A stretch of DNA of 55,155 nt from Zopfochytrium polystomum (Eukaryota > Chytridiomycota > Chytridiomycetes > Chytridiales > Chytridiaceae): contig JAIVFJ010000373.1 in assembly GCA_025765615.1 (NCBI GenBank), positions 1-55,155 on the forward strand, in the 5' to 3' direction. Each line of letters starts with the position of its first letter. Position 1 is the stretch's first letter. Position numbers and translations under genes: made by a program. This document shows positions 52,933 through 55,155 of the stretch, one piece after another. The notes under the pieces are model-generated. The model was not told where the DNA came from. It made no database searches and worked only from the letters and a program-made list of their open reading frames with translations.

Positions 52933-54375
52933 TTAAAAGTTTTTTGCAAAGGGTACCCCAGTTCCAAAATCAAAGACCACTCCCGACTCCTTTTCAAAAC
53001 GAAGAAGGAGATATAAAATGATGAAAATAAGGACTGGTTAGTGTGGAATGTCGATCTAGCCCAAAAGACAGAATCTCCTCACAAAATCAGCGAAGCAGGT
53101 GGTTGTGCCGTCGACTTGAATTGAGAGATTCCTGACTAAGCGGGCAGGCAGCCGTCGGAAGTTCTGCCCAGTTGAGAGGTCCCACACTTGCAGTTCATCG
53201 ACAGTGCTGAGGACAAGCCGACCCGAGTCCACCACCACAGATGCAGACAAAGGGCAGCCCGTTCTGATTGTGGCAACGACGTTACCTGTTTCAAAGTCCC
53301 GCACACAAACGTCCGATTCACCGTACCAGAACGTGACAATATGCCTTGCCTCTACGAAAATGGATCCACAACCTCGCTGGCTCGTTGAATCCCCTCGTGC
53401 AATCACTCGGTCGCACCGCCCAGTTGCAGGATTCCAAGACTGAATCGCGCCGTCACCCGATAAAGAGAAGAGACTCACTCCATTTGTGCACCAGTGGACA
53501 GCATTTGAATCTGGGTTCAAAGTTTGACGCAGCCGACCGGTGTTGCCGTCCCACACTCTGGCGCCTCCAAAGTACGCCGCAAAGAGGAAACAGCGAACCC
53601 ACCCCACGAACGCGGGAACGCCTTGAAGACCTTCCAGGACCAGGTTGCATGCACCGGTTGATAGATCCCACACTCGAACTTTCCAGTCAGACCATCCCGT
53701 GACCGCCACAGTGCCCTCTTGGTTGATCTCCACGCAAGTTGCATCCCAGTCATGTATATCCGCCGCTCTCAGAGTTTGCATGTCGCTCATGTCCGAGCGC
53801 CGAAAGATCTTGAACGCGGAAGGCAACCATATAACAAAGCATTCTGAGTGGAGTCGCGTGGTATTCGCAAAAGGGGGGAGCGGGAATCTTCTCACGACCG
53901 GGTCACCCCTTGTCCATTGCAGGTCGAGCGCCAGGCGGTGCTCGTACAGCTTTTTCCATGCGACCCTCTCCGCTTGATCGTCGTCCTCCGTCATCAAAAC
54001 GCCTTCTTCGTTGCTCTGCAGCGCCAGTGTGATCCCGCGCGTCCCGTTTGCGAGCGACTTCGGTGCTCTCCACCTTGCGAGGAACAAGGGACGCCAGTAG
54101 GCATCGTCGGCGGCGCGGATCGACCACAGCTTGGAGACGCAGCAAAGGCGGGCGAGGGAGCGGTAGTCTGCGACGAGGACGAGGATTCGATGAGCGATCT
54201 CGGGGGCGAGTTGGGAGAGGCTGTTTGGCGTTGCGGCGTCGGCGGGGGCGGCGGCGGCGGTGCAGTCGAACATGACGGGGATCTTTTGTCTTCTCCGGTC
54301 AAACGCCACTTCGCCTTCGACAACTGCACGCGCCAAAGTCGACCGCAGAGCTCGACTTTTCGGGGGGGAAATCAT
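52933..54375 (-). CDS. F-box/WD40-repeat protein B
   Basis: 449 aa; exon 1 is 54375-53083 and exon 2 is 52989-52933, with a 93-nt intron. Paralogue of protein A: F-box-like LSQLAPEIAHRILVLVADYR then RLCCVSKLW and YWRPLFLARW, followed by WD-like units VRVWDLSTG, ARVWDGNTG, IQSWNPATG, VCVRDFETG, LQVWDLSTG. The long frame reads past the donor (GTGAGG at 53082) to a stop at 53056. The spliced end, ESGVVFDFGTGVPFAKNF, matches GVILDFGSGIPYADYF of protein A and is therefore preferred. Like A it probably recruits a substrate to an SCF ligase; the substrate is unknown. Confidence 0.82.
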
Positions 54376-55155
54376 CCACCATGGAGAGTTAGTCGCGCAG
54401 TGACTCGCAGATTCGACATGAGAAAATGTTTTTCAGACGCCTTACCCTTCTAGGCGAGCGGCCGAGTGGCACCTGGGAAGGGTCAGGAAAGGGGCAAATA
54501 TACCAAAGTCGTCTGGACCTTGCCACCGATCTTGATGGCCTCCTCGGGTTACTGACATTATATTCCTGACCGAAACAGCGTCAGCTCCACTAACCTGCTT
54601 CTTCAAACTGTTCTCGTCGGCCCTCGCACAGTTCCGTCGTCAGCGTCGTAATGGCTGGTGTCGCGTTGAAGGAGGGCATTTCAACCAGTGGTAAAAGGCT
54701 CCATCGGCGTTGGCATCGGCGTCGGCGAGTGACGAACGAAACGGGCCTTCCTACACAGAAGTTGTGCCGATGCATTGGCTATTATTACCCAGCCGCCGGC
54801 ATCTCGGACTGGGCTTATTGCAAAGAAGTCTAATGGGGATCATTGCTGCTCTGCGCCCTGTACAATAGTAGAAACTACAACAGAAACTCCCCCACGACGA
54901 CTTGAATCCGATCTTCACCGAGATTGACTTATCGATACGGCGACGCCTCTGTACTGCTCAAGCAACGCCGATTGCAACACCGCCACCACTGCCGAGACCC
55001 GCACATCAGCCGACTAGCGCGATGCTCGTCGCCACTGCTGTCGCCACTACTGTCGCCTTTACTGTCGTCCCTGTCACGTCGTCGTGGTGGCCTTCAAGCT
55101 GTCGTTCATCCCGATTGAAATCTTGTTCCTGCTGCGTGCGCCACAATTTGTTAGT
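54376..55155. other. Window end, no firm gene
   Basis: Nothing firm. A plus-strand ATG at 55022 opens a frame to the window edge with a signal-like start (MLVATAVATTVAFTVVPVTS), encoded by a 12-bp GTCGCCACT-type tandem. It could be the beginning of a gene but is too short to judge. Confidence 0.3.

Noticed and set aside
54452..54500. tRNA-like start (GGCGAGCGGCCGAGTGGC)
   Set aside because: Looks like the 5' half of a Leu/Ser tRNA, but no anticodon arm, T arm or closing acceptor strand follows.

Overview
The window is nuclear DNA of a eukaryote, most likely an early-diverging (chytrid-like) fungus. This is inferred from many 54-160 nt GT-AG introns, an intron-bearing tRNA-Asn, a WSC-domain protein, a Yak1-type DYRK kinase, Sec17/alpha-SNAP, R-type lectin and Reeler-domain secreted proteins, GC-rich coding DNA, and AT-rich spacers full of homopolymers and (GA)n tracts. 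No prokaryotic operon, CRISPR array or insertion sequence was seen.

Layout. 305-5317 (+): a full-length ABCC/MRP transporter in 12 exons. 5480-5990 (-): relic of a WW-repeat gene. 6248-6334 (+): tRNA-Asn(GTT). 7110-22197: a run rich in secreted proteins, all on the plus strand. It holds four Reeler-domain proteins with Ser/Thr/Ala-rich tails (7110, 16477, 18865, 20762), a ricin-B lectin (10155) and a Pro/Thr/Lys-rich protein (14341). It is interrupted only by a minus-strand F-box/WD40 gene (12082-13467). 23975-24055 (-): tRNA-Ser(GCT). 24376-29362: three membrane-protein genes: a single-pass Ser/Ala-rich protein (-), a divergent WSC sensor-like protein (+) and a tail-anchored protein (+). 30400-37610: repeat-protein territory with relics, namely a coiled-coil gene and degraded copies of its C-terminal module, two ankyrin genes, an ankyrin relic and a Cys-rich relic. 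37660-38463 (-): multi-pass membrane protein. 38819-39952 (+): SEC17. 40277-45309 (+): YAK1. 45310-55155: two WW-repeat genes, a second F-box/WD40 gene, a SINE-like inverted pair, and otherwise little.

Themes. The left half reads as a cell-surface/extracellular locus grown by tandem duplication. The right half is a birth-and-death zone of putative F-box/repeat proteins in which intact genes sit beside decayed relatives. SEC17 (SNARE recycling), YAK1 (growth/stress kinase) and the ABCC pump are ordinary conserved genes with no evident link to their neighbours.

Caution. At least five genes need one-base corrections, mostly removal of one base from a homopolymer, to read through (ABCC, the second Reeler gene, WSC, YAK1, ankyrin). 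This looks more like residual assembly indels than real decay, but the sequence alone cannot decide. All exon boundaries are my own reading of splice signals plus frame continuity. No database search was possible.
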